Assembly: GCA_009777415.1 (NCBI GenBank)
Contig: WRLX01000001.1
Coordinates: 1-64,000, forward strand
DNA length: 64,000 bases
DNA from: Oscillospiraceae bacterium
GTDB lineage: Bacteria; Bacillota; Clostridia; Oscillospirales; Ruminococcaceae
Direction of reading: 5' to 3'
Made by a program: the position numbers and the translations under genes. The notes under the pieces were generated by a model that saw only the letters and a program-made list of their open reading frames with translations, had not been told where the DNA came from and ran no database searches. Positions 7,383 through 16,586 of the stretch are shown here, one piece after another (position 1 is the first letter of the stretch; each line of letters starts with the position of its first letter).

Positions 7383-8579
7383 GTGGCTTTATATTCATAT
7401 GTTGCAACTGATGCGAACGGACGTATTTCAAGAGGAAAGGAAACTGCCGAAGACCACCACGAGCTAATTGCAAGGCTCAAAACTAAGCAGCTTTTCTGTA
7501 CGTCCTACAAGGAATTAGGCGAAAGAGCCAAAGCAGTCGTTTATCGGTATAAGACCAAAGGGCTTGCGTTCCTTTGCCGCCAGTTGAGTTCCATGCTTGT
7601 TGCGGGGATTAGCGTTGTCCGCGCCTTGCACATTATGATTTCGCAGGAACAAAATAAAAAAGCGAAAATGTTACTTACCGAGATTTATGAGCAGGTTCAA
7701 ATGGGGCGTTCCTTGTCCGAGGCGATTGCCACTAAGCAGGGGGCTTTTCCCAATTTGTTTACGAGCATGGTTTCCGCGGGGGAGGCGAGCGGTAACTTAG
7801 ATATGATAATGGTTCGCGTTGCCGACCATTATGCCAAAGAAAATAAGACAAACAACAAAATAAAAAGCGCGATGATATATCCTATTATACTCGGCGTTTT
7901 GATGGTAGTCGTTGTTGTCGGGTTGTTCACTTTGATTTTCCCGATGTTTATGGATATGTTCGACAACGCCGATGATATTCCGCCGCTTTCTCGTGCGTTG
8001 GCATCAATAAGCAACTTTATGACTACTTATTGGTACATCCTTATCGGGGGGACTCTCGCACTTATTATAGGCATACGGACTGCCTTAAAAACGCCGAGCA
8101 TCAGATTCAAATTTGACAGGGCGATACTTAAACTACCCAAAGCGGGCGAGCTTTTGGGAATTATCTACACTGCGCGTTTTGCGCGAACAATGTCGAATTT
8201 GTTTGCGTCGGGTTTGCAAATGGTTGAGTGTATCGAAAAATCGGTTCAAACATTAGGCAACCTTTATATAACAGAGCGTTTTAAAGAGGTTGTGGAAAAT
8301 GTGAAACGGGGTGAACCCCTTTCGCAGGCACTTATTAAGATAAATGTATTTAATCCGATATTTACGGCGATGGTCGTTGTCGGTGAGGAGTCGGGGAGTT
8401 TGGATTCGATTTTGTCTAAGACAGCCGACTATTATGACGAGGAATCCGATATGGCGATTACCTCACTTGTCAGCATGATGGAGCCTTTGCTGATTATCGT
8501 ATTGGGCGGGGCGGTTGCGTTGGTTCTTGCGGGAATATTCCCGTTGATTTACGGTTCGATGGGTACTATGGGTTCATAG
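7383..8579 (+). CDS. pilC: Type IV pilus inner-membrane platform protein PilC (GspF family)
   Basis: PilC is the membrane platform on which the PilB and PilT motors act. The 398-residue length is normal. Two GspF domains are visible, each with the family pattern: LCRQLSSMLVAGISVVRAL...GRSLSEAI...F...MVSAGEASGNLD and ARTMSNLFASGLQMVECI...GEPLSQAL...F..MVVVGEESGSLD. Membrane segments lie at about 160-190, 215-235 and 365-392. The start is GTG 7383 after GGGGGTG. It heads an operon pilC-pilMN-pilO-pilX-pilV-pilW. Confidence 0.95.
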   Translation: MALYSYVATDANGRISRGKETAEDHHELIARLKTKQLFCTSYKELGERAKAVVYRYKTKGLAFLCRQLSSMLVAGISVVRALHIMISQEQNKKAKMLLTEIYEQVQMGRSLSEAIATKQGAFPNLFTSMVSAGEASGNLDMIMVRVADHYAKENKTNNKIKSAMIYPIILGVLMVVVVVGLFTLIFPMFMDMFDNADDIPPLSRALASISNFMTTYWYILIGGTLALIIGIRTALKTPSIRFKFDRAILKLPKAGELLGIIYTARFARTMSNLFASGLQMVECIEKSVQTLGNLYITERFKEVVENVKRGEPLSQALIKINVFNPIFTAMVVVGEESGSLDSILSKTADYYDEESDMAITSLVSMMEPLLIIVLGGAVALVLAGIFPLIYGSMGTMGS

Positions 8580-8633
8580 GGGTTATAGAGGTTCAATTGG
8601 GGTTCGGAAAATATTAAGATACAGAGGTGTTCT

Positions 8634-10217
8634 ATGTTATCATTCGACATTACCGACAAGCAAATCAAGCTTGTAAAAGGCTCACTTGCCGGGAGCAAAA
8701 TCCGTATTAATGCCGTTGAAACGCGTGATATTCCCGAGGGGGCAATCGTAAACGGGTATGTAAATGACTTTGCCGCAGTTGCCGATTTAATTACCGGAAT
8801 GACTTCTGCAAAGAAAATTTCCGATAAGGATATTGTCGTTTGTATTAACTCGGGTTCGATTCTCTACAAGGAGTTAGAGGTGCTTAAACCTAAGTCGCTG
8901 AAAAATACTGCGACTATTGAGGCTATGATTGTGGCTCAAATGGGGATTGCCACAGATTATAATGTTTCTTACTCTGTAGTAGGCGATGGGAATGCCGATG
9001 CGGACGGTAATCCTACTATAAAGGTAATGGCGACAGCCTGCCCGCAGAGAATGGTTGACGGGTATCAGACCTTGTTTGCTCAGGCGGGGCTGAAGCTTAC
9101 TCAAATCAACATCAGCAACAACTGCATTACCCGCCTTATTATGAACACACCAAAGCTCAAGGATGCTATGCCGTTTTTGTGCATCCAAGTGGACAGCGAT
9201 TTTGTCAACATTAATCTTTATGAAGACGGGCAGGTTTCGATCTCGCGCTACATAAAGATTGACCCCGCCGACTATGAAGATAACCCGGACTATGTTAATA
9301 TAGCCGTTTTTGACAACCTGTTCCGTATGATTCAATTTATCGGGCAAAGACCGGGGGCGAAGCCACTGAAACAAATCATGTTTTACGGGATAATTAAGGA
9401 CTTTGTTGCTCTTTCAAACTCTATTTCGTCCTTTAATGTCCCCGCACACGTTCTCACTATGCCCAATAATATAGTGAAATTCTGTGAGGTTGACTTTTCC
9501 AAATACGCTAATGCAATCGGTGCGTTTTATAAAGTTGACCCTATTATGGAACACGTAAACCTCCTTCAGTCTGTTGCGGTAAAATCTAAGCAGGGCGGGG
9601 GAATGTTCCCGGTTAATCTGCTTTTGACTGCGGGAATAACTGCCGGATTGGTTTTCGGCGTTTACATGATAATCGGGCGGGTCAACAACAACTTAGTCAA
9701 TCAGACAAACCAAGTCAATGAGTTGATTCGGGCGGGTGACTATGAAGCAAAACGAATGGAAATGGAGCTGATGCAGGATGTTCTCGGCAACTTTTCCAAC
9801 TATAAATATGCGGTAAAATTGGCGCAGGTTATGTTTGACTTTTTGCCGCGGGGGGATTTGCCGCAGATTTCAACGCAATTGCTCGATGCGGTTCGCGTAG
9901 TGGGCGAAAACCCGGAATTAGGCGGCGCGTTCCATGCTATAAGCGATGTTTCGTGGAGTGGCTACGATTTGCGGATGACTGTATATTGCGGCGACACTGT
10001 TTTCCCTGCCGATTATGTTGATGCGCTTAATCAGCTTGGATTTTTCGAGAATATAACTTACGGAGGATTTAGGACTGTTTCGGCGGGAGAAGTCGGCTAT
10101 GTTTCCGAGGGTTCAGTCCCCGGGGGCGGTTCGGTTATCGCATTTGAGCTTTCAATGAGGCTGAAAGGCGGTCATATATTTGAATCCGACGGTAGAAGAT
10201 ACGGCGCAGTTGATTAA
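8634..10217 (+). CDS. pilMN: PilM-PilN fusion protein of the type IV pilus assembly complex
   Basis: A 527-residue protein that joins two usually separate subunits. Residues about 1-315 match PilM, the actin-like cytoplasmic protein (N-terminal SFDITDKQIKLVKGSL, then IVVCINSGSILYKEL and later FLCIQVDSDFVNINLY). A membrane helix at about 325-347 (VNLLLTAGITAGLVFGVYMI) and an extracytoplasmic coiled-coil/ferredoxin-like part match PilN. A PilMN fusion is also known in Clostridioides difficile. PilM-N-O link the platform to the extracytoplasmic parts in organisms with an outer membrane; in Gram-positives they stabilise the machine. SD GAGGTG lies before ATG 8634. Confidence 0.88.
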   Translation: MLSFDITDKQIKLVKGSLAGSKIRINAVETRDIPEGAIVNGYVNDFAAVADLITGMTSAKKISDKDIVVCINSGSILYKELEVLKPKSLKNTATIEAMIVAQMGIATDYNVSYSVVGDGNADADGNPTIKVMATACPQRMVDGYQTLFAQAGLKLTQINISNNCITRLIMNTPKLKDAMPFLCIQVDSDFVNINLYEDGQVSISRYIKIDPADYEDNPDYVNIAVFDNLFRMIQFIGQRPGAKPLKQIMFYGIIKDFVALSNSISSFNVPAHVLTMPNNIVKFCEVDFSKYANAIGAFYKVDPIMEHVNLLQSVAVKSKQGGGMFPVNLLLTAGITAGLVFGVYMIIGRVNNNLVNQTNQVNELIRAGDYEAKRMEMELMQDVLGNFSNYKYAVKLAQVMFDFLPRGDLPQISTQLLDAVRVVGENPELGGAFHAISDVSWSGYDLRMTVYCGDTVFPADYVDALNQLGFFENITYGGFRTVSAGEVGYVSEGSVPGGGSVIAFELSMRLKGGHIFESDGRRYGAVD

Positions 10218-10229
10218 CAAGGGGGCGTT

Positions 10230-10282
10230 GTCGGGAAAACGAATTTCTATAGCACACTTGTGCAGAAAGGACAGGGGTAAAT
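10230..10282 (+). promoter_or_regulatory. Leader repeat with the pilO ribosome binding site
   Basis: GGGAAAACGAATTTCTATAGCACACTTGTGCAGAAAGGACAGGGGTAAAT precedes the pilO ATG in the expected register: GCAC-ACTT-GTGC hairpin, SD, short A-rich spacer. The 5' MKVN-coding part is mostly gone. Confidence 0.7.
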
Positions 10283-11266
10283 ATGGCACTTAGCAAAAAT
10301 GAACAAATCGCGCTTTATGTGGTGATTTTCTTGGTAATCGCGGTTGCGGGGGGGATTTTGTTTTTAATGCCCGAGTATAACAAAATTGAAGAGAACCGTA
10401 ATATGCTCAATACGCGGAAAGCGGAATATGCGCGGCTTGAGGAAGAACTCGGGCTCGAAAAGTTTGAAAATGTCGAAAAGAGCATTATTGCGGCTTATGA
10501 GGACGGGAGAGGGGCTTCAGCGGCTTTTTACGACAACGAGATGAGTTCTTATGAAGCTGACCGACTTATTCGGGACGTGTTGCGCGGGGTTAATCTTGAT
10601 ACCAATAATCTTGTTGTTAATCCGCTGACTACTCACAGCTTGGTTATGAGCATTTTTCGGGATATTGACATAACATACGGTATAAAGGATATGGCTACTA
10701 TCGGTTCAGCCGAGGACATGGTTTCGGAAGGGGGGGATGTTGTTGCCGAGACTTCGGCGGAGGGTGAAACTGTCGCCGAACCCACTGCAACAACTGCACC
10801 CGTTTCTGCGGCTGTTCCCGATGAGGATGCGGGAGATTTAGATGCAATGATGGCATTTATGATGAATGCCCCGCGAGTTCAAGCACTTGACTTTTTTGAG
10901 CAGAATATAACCAATCAAGCGAGGGCGGCCTATGTGGTCACTGCTATGAGGGAGTTTTTGGCTAACGAGTCGGAAACCGTTGCTGTGCAGAGTGTGCGGT
11001 TTGAAATGCTTATGACAAGGCAGGAGGCTTTCGCGCTTTCAATGCACGTCTATAACCTTAATAATGCATCGTATATTACGAGCATGACTAACCAAGAGTT
11101 TAACTCTTCTTCCACTGTTAATGCGGACGGGGAAGTTGTTGCGGCGGACGGCGGAGGCAGACGGGTTTATACCGTTGATATGATGTTCTTTATTGTCGAA
11201 CCGATGGAAGAACCTAACTTCGATTACGCAAATCGGTTTAATTGGGAAGCTGTTATTATTAATTAG
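10283..11266 (+). CDS. pilO: PilO-like type IV pilus assembly protein
   Basis: A 327-residue single-pass membrane protein. The N-terminal helix (about 8-28, IALYVVIFLVIAVAGGILFL) is followed by a coiled coil with an NKIEENRNMLNTRKAEYARLEEEL pattern, and then by a low-complexity Ala/Glu/Thr stretch (about 150-190) and an alpha/beta end. This layout and the place after pilMN fit PilO. Sequence similarity to PilO is weak by eye, so the name rests mainly on topology and gene order. Confidence 0.72.
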   Translation: MALSKNEQIALYVVIFLVIAVAGGILFLMPEYNKIEENRNMLNTRKAEYARLEEELGLEKFENVEKSIIAAYEDGRGASAAFYDNEMSSYEADRLIRDVLRGVNLDTNNLVVNPLTTHSLVMSIFRDIDITYGIKDMATIGSAEDMVSEGGDVVAETSAEGETVAEPTATTAPVSAAVPDEDAGDLDAMMAFMMNAPRVQALDFFEQNITNQARAAYVVTAMREFLANESETVAVQSVRFEMLMTRQEAFALSMHVYNLNNASYITSMTNQEFNSSSTVNADGEVVAADGGGRRVYTVDMMFFIVEPMEEPNFDYANRFNWEAVIIN

Positions 11267-11416
11267 CAAATCTATGTAACCGGAAAAACGTAACTTTATG
11301 AATTTCATGCTTGTGCAGAAAGGGCAAGGGTGACATTGTTTTAAGCAAATCTATGTAACCGGGAAAACGTAACTTTATGAATTTCATGCTTGTGCAGAAA
11401 GGGCAAGGGTAAAATT
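11267..11416 (+). promoter_or_regulatory. Tandem pair of leader repeats upstream of the PilX-like gene
   Basis: Two nearly identical copies (AGCAAATCTATGTAACCGG...CATGCTTGTGCAGAAAGGGCAAGGGT) follow each other with a period of about 79 nt. The first ends GGGTGACATT, the second GGGTAAAATT directly before ATG 11417. The small reading frame is broken in both, while the SD end is intact. Confidence 0.8.
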
Positions 11417-14400
11417 ATGGGGAAATATGTTAATTTTGGAGAAAGAATGTCGCGGGTTTCGTCGAAACGAGGCAGTGTGCTGTTTATCGTTTTGGTTATT
11501 ATGTCGTTTATGATTATTCTCGCTTCCGCCGTGTATTATGCGGTTCAAAACGGGAGGCAGAGCGTTGTCATGGACTATTCCGACCAACAGGCGTTTCAGA
11601 CGGCTAACGATGTACTTAACGCTATGGACAGGTACTTGACTACGTTAGTCCCCGATGCCTCATCGGGAATCGGCGACCTCAATACCGCGATTTCCACGCT
11701 TAAAACTAACTGCGGGCTTACTGTGATTCCCAGCCCGCCGCTATATCCGGCGCGGGATTGTACACTGCCGTTTGGTCACGCGGACTACGTAAACTGCCGC
11801 GCGGTAAGACCGAGCAACAGCCCCGACCCCGCACCCGTAGGTGAATACTGCGGCGCGGCGGTTTGGAACGATGCATCTAATATGGGGAAAACGCTCGACC
11901 AACTTATTGCCGAAAGTGAGTTACCGACAACCCTCGTTCCTTTTAAGGAAGGTGTGCATTACCTTCGAGGCAGACAAACCGTAAACAATCTGCGTGGCGG
12001 AGGCGACACCGTTGATGTACTCATTTACGTAAACAGGCACGGCGAAATTGTTATTGAAGTCACTGTTGAATATAACGGCAGACGTGTTAATTTGTCGCGG
12101 TTTTATTCTGCCGGCGACCAAAGGCAGTTCGCCGCGTATTGGCTTAACCCGGGTGTAACCGAAGGTAAAGCATTGCACTGGGAATGGGTTGAAAAAGATT
12201 TACCGCGACCGTCACTTGCGGACGGTACTTTTGACCCCTCTTATTCCCAAGTGAACGTAGGTACTACACTGTTTGACGCTTGTTGGCTCGGCGGGAACGC
12301 CAATAACGGCTATGCGAGGAGGCGGGTGAACGATATATGCCGCAAAGCGAATTTGTGTATTGACCGTAACGCCGATGAATGCCCGCAAGCATCGACAGGA
12401 GGTTGTTTCGACCCCACAAGAGTAGGCTCTGCACCTGGAAGCGGGAATGATAACGACCCCGATATAACAGGCGTAAACCAATATCAGCTTATAGGCGGTT
12501 GCCACTCCACAAACTGGGACGCTTGCCATATCGGCAACGGCTGGTGGATTTGGGTAGGCGACACTACCGGAACGGGCGGGCGACCCGCGGCAGGTTCTAC
12601 AGCTCCCGCCGGGACTCAATGGGCAGGTGTGCGTTGGGATAATTGGTGTCATGACGGCGAAATGTTGGGCAGTGCGTGTGTGTGCAGGGGTTCGGCTGTT
12701 GCGCCGTTTACTTACCCTAATAAAGCGTGGCTGATTGGGCGCGTACCCGGTCCGGCACCGGGCCAACCGCCGCCTGACCCTTCCGACGAGCCCGAACCGG
12801 TTGGCAGAAACGATGATGGGACTTATACCTACGGGCCTCCGTGCGTGTTCACGTGGAGGCAGAGGGATGCGTTTCACATTACGGGTATAGGTTTGAGTGA
12901 TGCGGAATCAATCAACACAATAGCAAACAGGGGAACAGCTTCCCCTACCCATTATGATACAAAGTGGACGGTTTTGCAGGATGTTCACGGAAGCAGACGC
13001 GGATATTTCAGAGGTGACATTTCGACCTTGGGCAGCTTGCTAATCGGGGACGTTTATATTGACAACCCGGTTATACGAACCAAACCCATTGAAATAACTG
13101 TAAGAGAAAACCTGCTCGTCGGCGGACAATCGGCAAAAGCACGCGGCAATCGCGAAATTAGCGGTTTGAATAACCTTGGGGGTGGCGCGACTACCGGGAT
13201 TGTGGAAGTGAAAGTCAAAGGCGATTTGTACACTTTCGGCGGCGGACATTTCGGGGATAATGTAACTTATTATGTCACGGACGGTGACTTGTTCCTTAAC
13301 GGCGCGTCTGCTCCCGGAAGCGCGACCTTTTATGTAGGCGTGAACAGCGGGGTTTATAACGGAACGGGCAATAACCCCTCAATAATTTCCGGCAGTGGTG
13401 AAACAAATAATTTACCTGCGCGGGTAGTGCGTATGACTGTGGAAGAGACGGCTCAAATTAATGATGCCATAGATTTCAGAACGGGGCCTACAGATACGGA
13501 TAAAAGTTGGCCGTCGCCTGCGACACCAAGGGATATGACCCCGCGGTGGGACGGTGCTAAGGCTGATGACTGGGGAACAAGCACCAATACCAATAACCCG
13601 TTGACTAATCAATATGACATTGCGATTAACGATACAATCAGAAACGGAATATTTTATATTAACGAAAGTGCTGTAATTCGTAACCCTGCCGGGGATGGTG
13701 TTGCATCCGGTTCTACGTTGCTGATTATAGTCGATACGGGATTGGAAGGAACGGTAGAATGTGATGCTACGTCTTCCTCCTGCCCCGAAAACCTGTCAAA
13801 CGGCGGCTCGGGTACTTGCGGCGAGAAGAAGCCGAAAGAAATCCACCTTGATTTACGCGCAAATACAACAGGCGGCAACTTCCGTTGGAGAAACGGTTTG
13901 GAAGACAGCGTTCGGCTTGCGGTTTTGACGTTGGGTAATGGTGTTGTGGTTATAAATTCCACTAACGTAACCTATCTTGCCGGGGGCGAAAACGGCGGAG
14001 ACGGAAGCGGACGACACCTCTTTGTAGGGCCGTTTAACTTAGCTGTCGGGCGCGACACCGCGAATACAGACTGGATTCAATGTCCGCGACTTATGGATTT
14101 CACGAGAGCTTTAAACACAGTAGGAGTCCCGACTCATGTACCTGGTACCACTTACCAAGGGTGTGTCAGTCCTATTTCTGCCGATATATGCGTTCCACCA
14201 GGTGGCGGGGCGTGCGTTGAGGGAGCGTGTATTCCCGTGAATGCGGGGTGTACTACCTCTAATTGTGTGTGCGGTCGCGGATGCGGTCGATGCGTTACAA
14301 CACCTGCCGGAAGACCGGACCATGAAGAAGTCGGCGGCGGCGATAACAGGAGATTATGGTGTGTGCCGGGTTGGTCACAGCACGGTATTAATTGCAGAGT

Positions 14401-15148
14401 AGGGCGACTCATCGGATGTGACCCCGCCACAGATTTCCACGAAAACGGTTGTATACGCCCGTGCGTTGACGGCGTGGTACACTACAACGGTTGTACCAAC
14501 GGATGTCAAGGCGGATACCATATGCCTGAGTGTATAGCAAGAAGTTGCCGTTGCCGCAGAGGGGATTGCCCGGCCGGAGCTGCCGGAGTTTGTAACGATG
14601 GTGGTCACATAACCCATGTAGCCGCTTGCCCGGTATTAGTTGTTTGTAATTTCACTAATGGTGCTAATCGGCATACGGGGGCTTGCCAGTGGGGTTGTTG
14701 GCTGAATGGTTTGTTGGATTCCGAGGGGAGCGGTGCAATTCGTTCCGATGATGAGCTTTTGGCACGCGGTATAAGGCAGCGTAATCACAGTTCGGCATTG
14801 AATTTGCACGTTTATTTGGTAAACAACGGCAATACTGCCGACAGGATTAGGTTTGGACAGTGGGCGTTCCATGCGGTAACGGTGTACGCGCCGAGAATGA
14901 GTTTTGTGTACACGGCGAGTGCCGGTGACCGAGTTGTGCTGTTCGGCAGTTTGTTTGTTGCACGCCTTGATATAGGTACAATGGACCACTTTATAAGCAT
15001 GATGCCGGGTGGCGGGATTGGTATCCCACCGACTCCCTATGACCCGCCCGGATTCGGCGCACCCGATGTAAGCGGCAGTGGCGCGGGAAGTGATACGTTT
15101 AGTCCTTATGACGGGATTGGAAGCGGTAGCGACCCGGGTCGGCGGTAA
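11417..15148 (+). CDS. Giant PilX-like minor pilin with Cys-rich extracellular region
   Basis: A 1243-residue protein. The N-terminal basic stretch and membrane helix (KRGSVLFIVLVIMSFMIILASAVYYAVQNGRQS, about 16-48) resemble the N-terminus of PilX/PilV-type proteins that lack a classic prepilin site. The rest is extracellular: regions with paired cysteines at about 95-330, a beta-helix-like middle (about 520-900) with polar repeats, a second Cys-rich block at about 915-1090 (CVCGRGCGRC, CTNGCQGGYHMPEC, CRCRRGDC), and a Pro/Gly/Ser end. Canonical PilX is about 150-200 residues, so this is greatly enlarged, probably as an adhesive tip component. Start ATG 11417 follows the leader SD; the track start 11390 is inside the repeat. 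Function is inferred from context. Confidence 0.72.
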   Translation: MGKYVNFGERMSRVSSKRGSVLFIVLVIMSFMIILASAVYYAVQNGRQSVVMDYSDQQAFQTANDVLNAMDRYLTTLVPDASSGIGDLNTAISTLKTNCGLTVIPSPPLYPARDCTLPFGHADYVNCRAVRPSNSPDPAPVGEYCGAAVWNDASNMGKTLDQLIAESELPTTLVPFKEGVHYLRGRQTVNNLRGGGDTVDVLIYVNRHGEIVIEVTVEYNGRRVNLSRFYSAGDQRQFAAYWLNPGVTEGKALHWEWVEKDLPRPSLADGTFDPSYSQVNVGTTLFDACWLGGNANNGYARRRVNDICRKANLCIDRNADECPQASTGGCFDPTRVGSAPGSGNDNDPDITGVNQYQLIGGCHSTNWDACHIGNGWWIWVGDTTGTGGRPAAGSTAPAGTQWAGVRWDNWCHDGEMLGSACVCRGSAVAPFTYPNKAWLIGRVPGPAPGQPPPDPSDEPEPVGRNDDGTYTYGPPCVFTWRQRDAFHITGIGLSDAESINTIANRGTASPTHYDTKWTVLQDVHGSRRGYFRGDISTLGSLLIGDVYIDNPVIRTKPIEITVRENLLVGGQSAKARGNREISGLNNLGGGATTGIVEVKVKGDLYTFGGGHFGDNVTYYVTDGDLFLNGASAPGSATFYVGVNSGVYNGTGNNPSIISGSGETNNLPARVVRMTVEETAQINDAIDFRTGPTDTDKSWPSPATPRDMTPRWDGAKADDWGTSTNTNNPLTNQYDIAINDTIRNGIFYINESAVIRNPAGDGVASGSTLLIIVDTGLEGTVECDATSSSCPENLSNGGSGTCGEKKPKEIHLDLRANTTGGNFRWRNGLEDSVRLAVLTLGNGVVVINSTNVTYLAGGENGGDGSGRHLFVGPFNLAVGRDTANTDWIQCPRLMDFTRALNTVGVPTHVPGTTYQGCVSPISADICVPPGGGACVEGACIPVNAGCTTSNCVCGRGCGRCVTTPAGRPDHEEVGGGDNRRLWCVPGWSQHGINCRVGRLIGCDPATDFHENGCIRPCVDGVVHYNGCTNGCQGGYHMPECIARSCRCRRGDCPAGAAGVCNDGGHITHVAACPVLVVCNFTNGANRHTGACQWGCWLNGLLDSEGSGAIRSDDELLARGIRQRNHSSALNLHVYLVNNGNTADRIRFGQWAFHAVTVYAPRMSFVYTASAGDRVVLFGSLFVARLDIGTMDHFISMMPGGGIGIPPTPYDPPGFGAPDVSGSGAGSDTFSPYDGIGSGSDPGRR

Positions 15149-15156
15149 TCCCCCCT

Positions 15157-15186
15157 GCCCGTTGGGCATCCCCCTTCCGGAGGGGG
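15157..15186 (+). other. GC-rich hairpins between two pilin-like genes
   Basis: GCCC-GTT-GGGC (15157-15167) and CCCCCTTCCGGAGGGGG (15170-15186) lie between the PilX-like and PilV-like genes. There is no T-run, so an mRNA processing or stability element is more likely than a terminator. Confidence 0.5.
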
Positions 15187-15238
15187 CGGCACGGAGTGAG
15201 CGGGTGCGAAAGAGCTAATTTTACAGGAGGAAAACCAT

Positions 15239-16537
15239 ATGAAAAAACTAAACTCAAAAAAGGGATTCGCGCTTGTTGAATGCGTGGTTGCTATCGGTGT
15301 GTTTACAATTATGTCGTTGATAGTGGCTATGCTGTTAAATGCGGCGATAACCACCCATAGGAGCAATATTAGCGAGACCCGCTCCTTACGGGCGCAACGG
15401 AATGACTTTATGGAGGGGGTTGCGGGTGGAAATATGCTCGACAGGGGGGACGCAACTAAACCGAGCATTGAGTTCAGCTTTGACGACGGTGCCGGCGGAA
15501 CAATCAGCCCGACATATGATTTCGATGCCGCGAATGTCTCCGCAAATGCGGAGGGGCTTCAGTTGACCGAGTATGAAACGAGTATGCTGGGGGATAGGCG
15601 GCAGACTGATAATATTCAGCCGATAAGCCTTTCACAAGTCCCGTGGAATGCAATTGCCGTTGGTCGTGTTGCGGGTGTGGCAATGGGTTCGCCCAATGCC
15701 ACGGTATTGAATAACAGCCCTATGACGCAACGCTGGCTGGGGGATGGCGGAGTTGCCGGAATCCCGTTTGTGAACACTAAAGAGTTGTTCTCGTATATAA
15801 TCCCGCCTCAAAGCGGGACTAATAACGGGGATGTCGGTTTTATTCCCGCACAGTCTGTCATTTGGGTTAATTCCAATGCGGGGGCGAAAAGCCTTAAAGA
15901 GTTCCGTGATACAATCGGTACCCCGGTGTCGATGCCTAATGTTGCCGATTCGGCTCATTTGGATTGGTTCGGGCAAAGACCCCTCGACACTGTGACACCG
16001 GGTACAAGTGTGCTTTATGCGAACATGGTTCAGCTTTTAATCAATAAGGACATACCGCCTGCGAGGCATAATCCGTCTTGTCCTTTGGGCGAGACTGCTC
16101 CGCCCGCACCGAATTGCACTTGTGAACCCTGCCGAATAGTTTTGCACGTTCCCGTGCGGGATATTACGGGGGCGACACCGATTGACGATCCTAAAGGTGT
16201 TATCGGGGTTGCGTTTCCGAATCATTTGCAAGGCAAGGTGTGGTTTGAAACAGTCCCCACGGCTGTTAAACACTGGCTTAATCCCGCGGTCGTAGGTTCG
16301 AGGGAACGGCGTTATGACATAATATTGGAAAGACCTGTCGGGCAGGTGCGATTTGATGTGTTTAATTTGGCATTGATTACAAGAGAGCCAATCAGCCGTG
16401 ATTGGAGAGACGGAAATGTTACGACTCATACTAAAGCCGTTGCCGAGACGGGCAGCATTAAGAAATGGTTGCAGTTAGAAATTTGCAGTGCTTGCGGAAA
16501 CGCACCGTGTGAAAGACAAGCCGGTTGCGGATGGTGA
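15239..16537 (+). CDS. PilV-like minor pilin (prepilin)
   Basis: A 432-residue prepilin. The class III signal KKGFALVECVVAIGVFTIMS (about 7-26) has the G-F cleavage site and Glu at position 5 of the mature protein. PilD should cut and methylate it. The extracellular part is much longer than in ordinary minor pilins and has few cysteines until the C-terminal C-x2-C motifs (CTCEPC and CSACGNAPC). The start has a strong SD (ACAGGAGG). It sits between the giant PilX- and PilW-like genes and probably forms one priming or tip complex with them. Confidence 0.8.
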   Translation: MKKLNSKKGFALVECVVAIGVFTIMSLIVAMLLNAAITTHRSNISETRSLRAQRNDFMEGVAGGNMLDRGDATKPSIEFSFDDGAGGTISPTYDFDAANVSANAEGLQLTEYETSMLGDRRQTDNIQPISLSQVPWNAIAVGRVAGVAMGSPNATVLNNSPMTQRWLGDGGVAGIPFVNTKELFSYIIPPQSGTNNGDVGFIPAQSVIWVNSNAGAKSLKEFRDTIGTPVSMPNVADSAHLDWFGQRPLDTVTPGTSVLYANMVQLLINKDIPPARHNPSCPLGETAPPAPNCTCEPCRIVLHVPVRDITGATPIDDPKGVIGVAFPNHLQGKVWFETVPTAVKHWLNPAVVGSRERRYDIILERPVGQVRFDVFNLALITREPISRDWRDGNVTTHTKAVAETGSIKKWLQLEICSACGNAPCERQAGCGW

Positions 16538-16586
16538 AGCCTGTACTGCCTGTGCTATGTAATAATAATCAAGGAGGAGAAGGGTT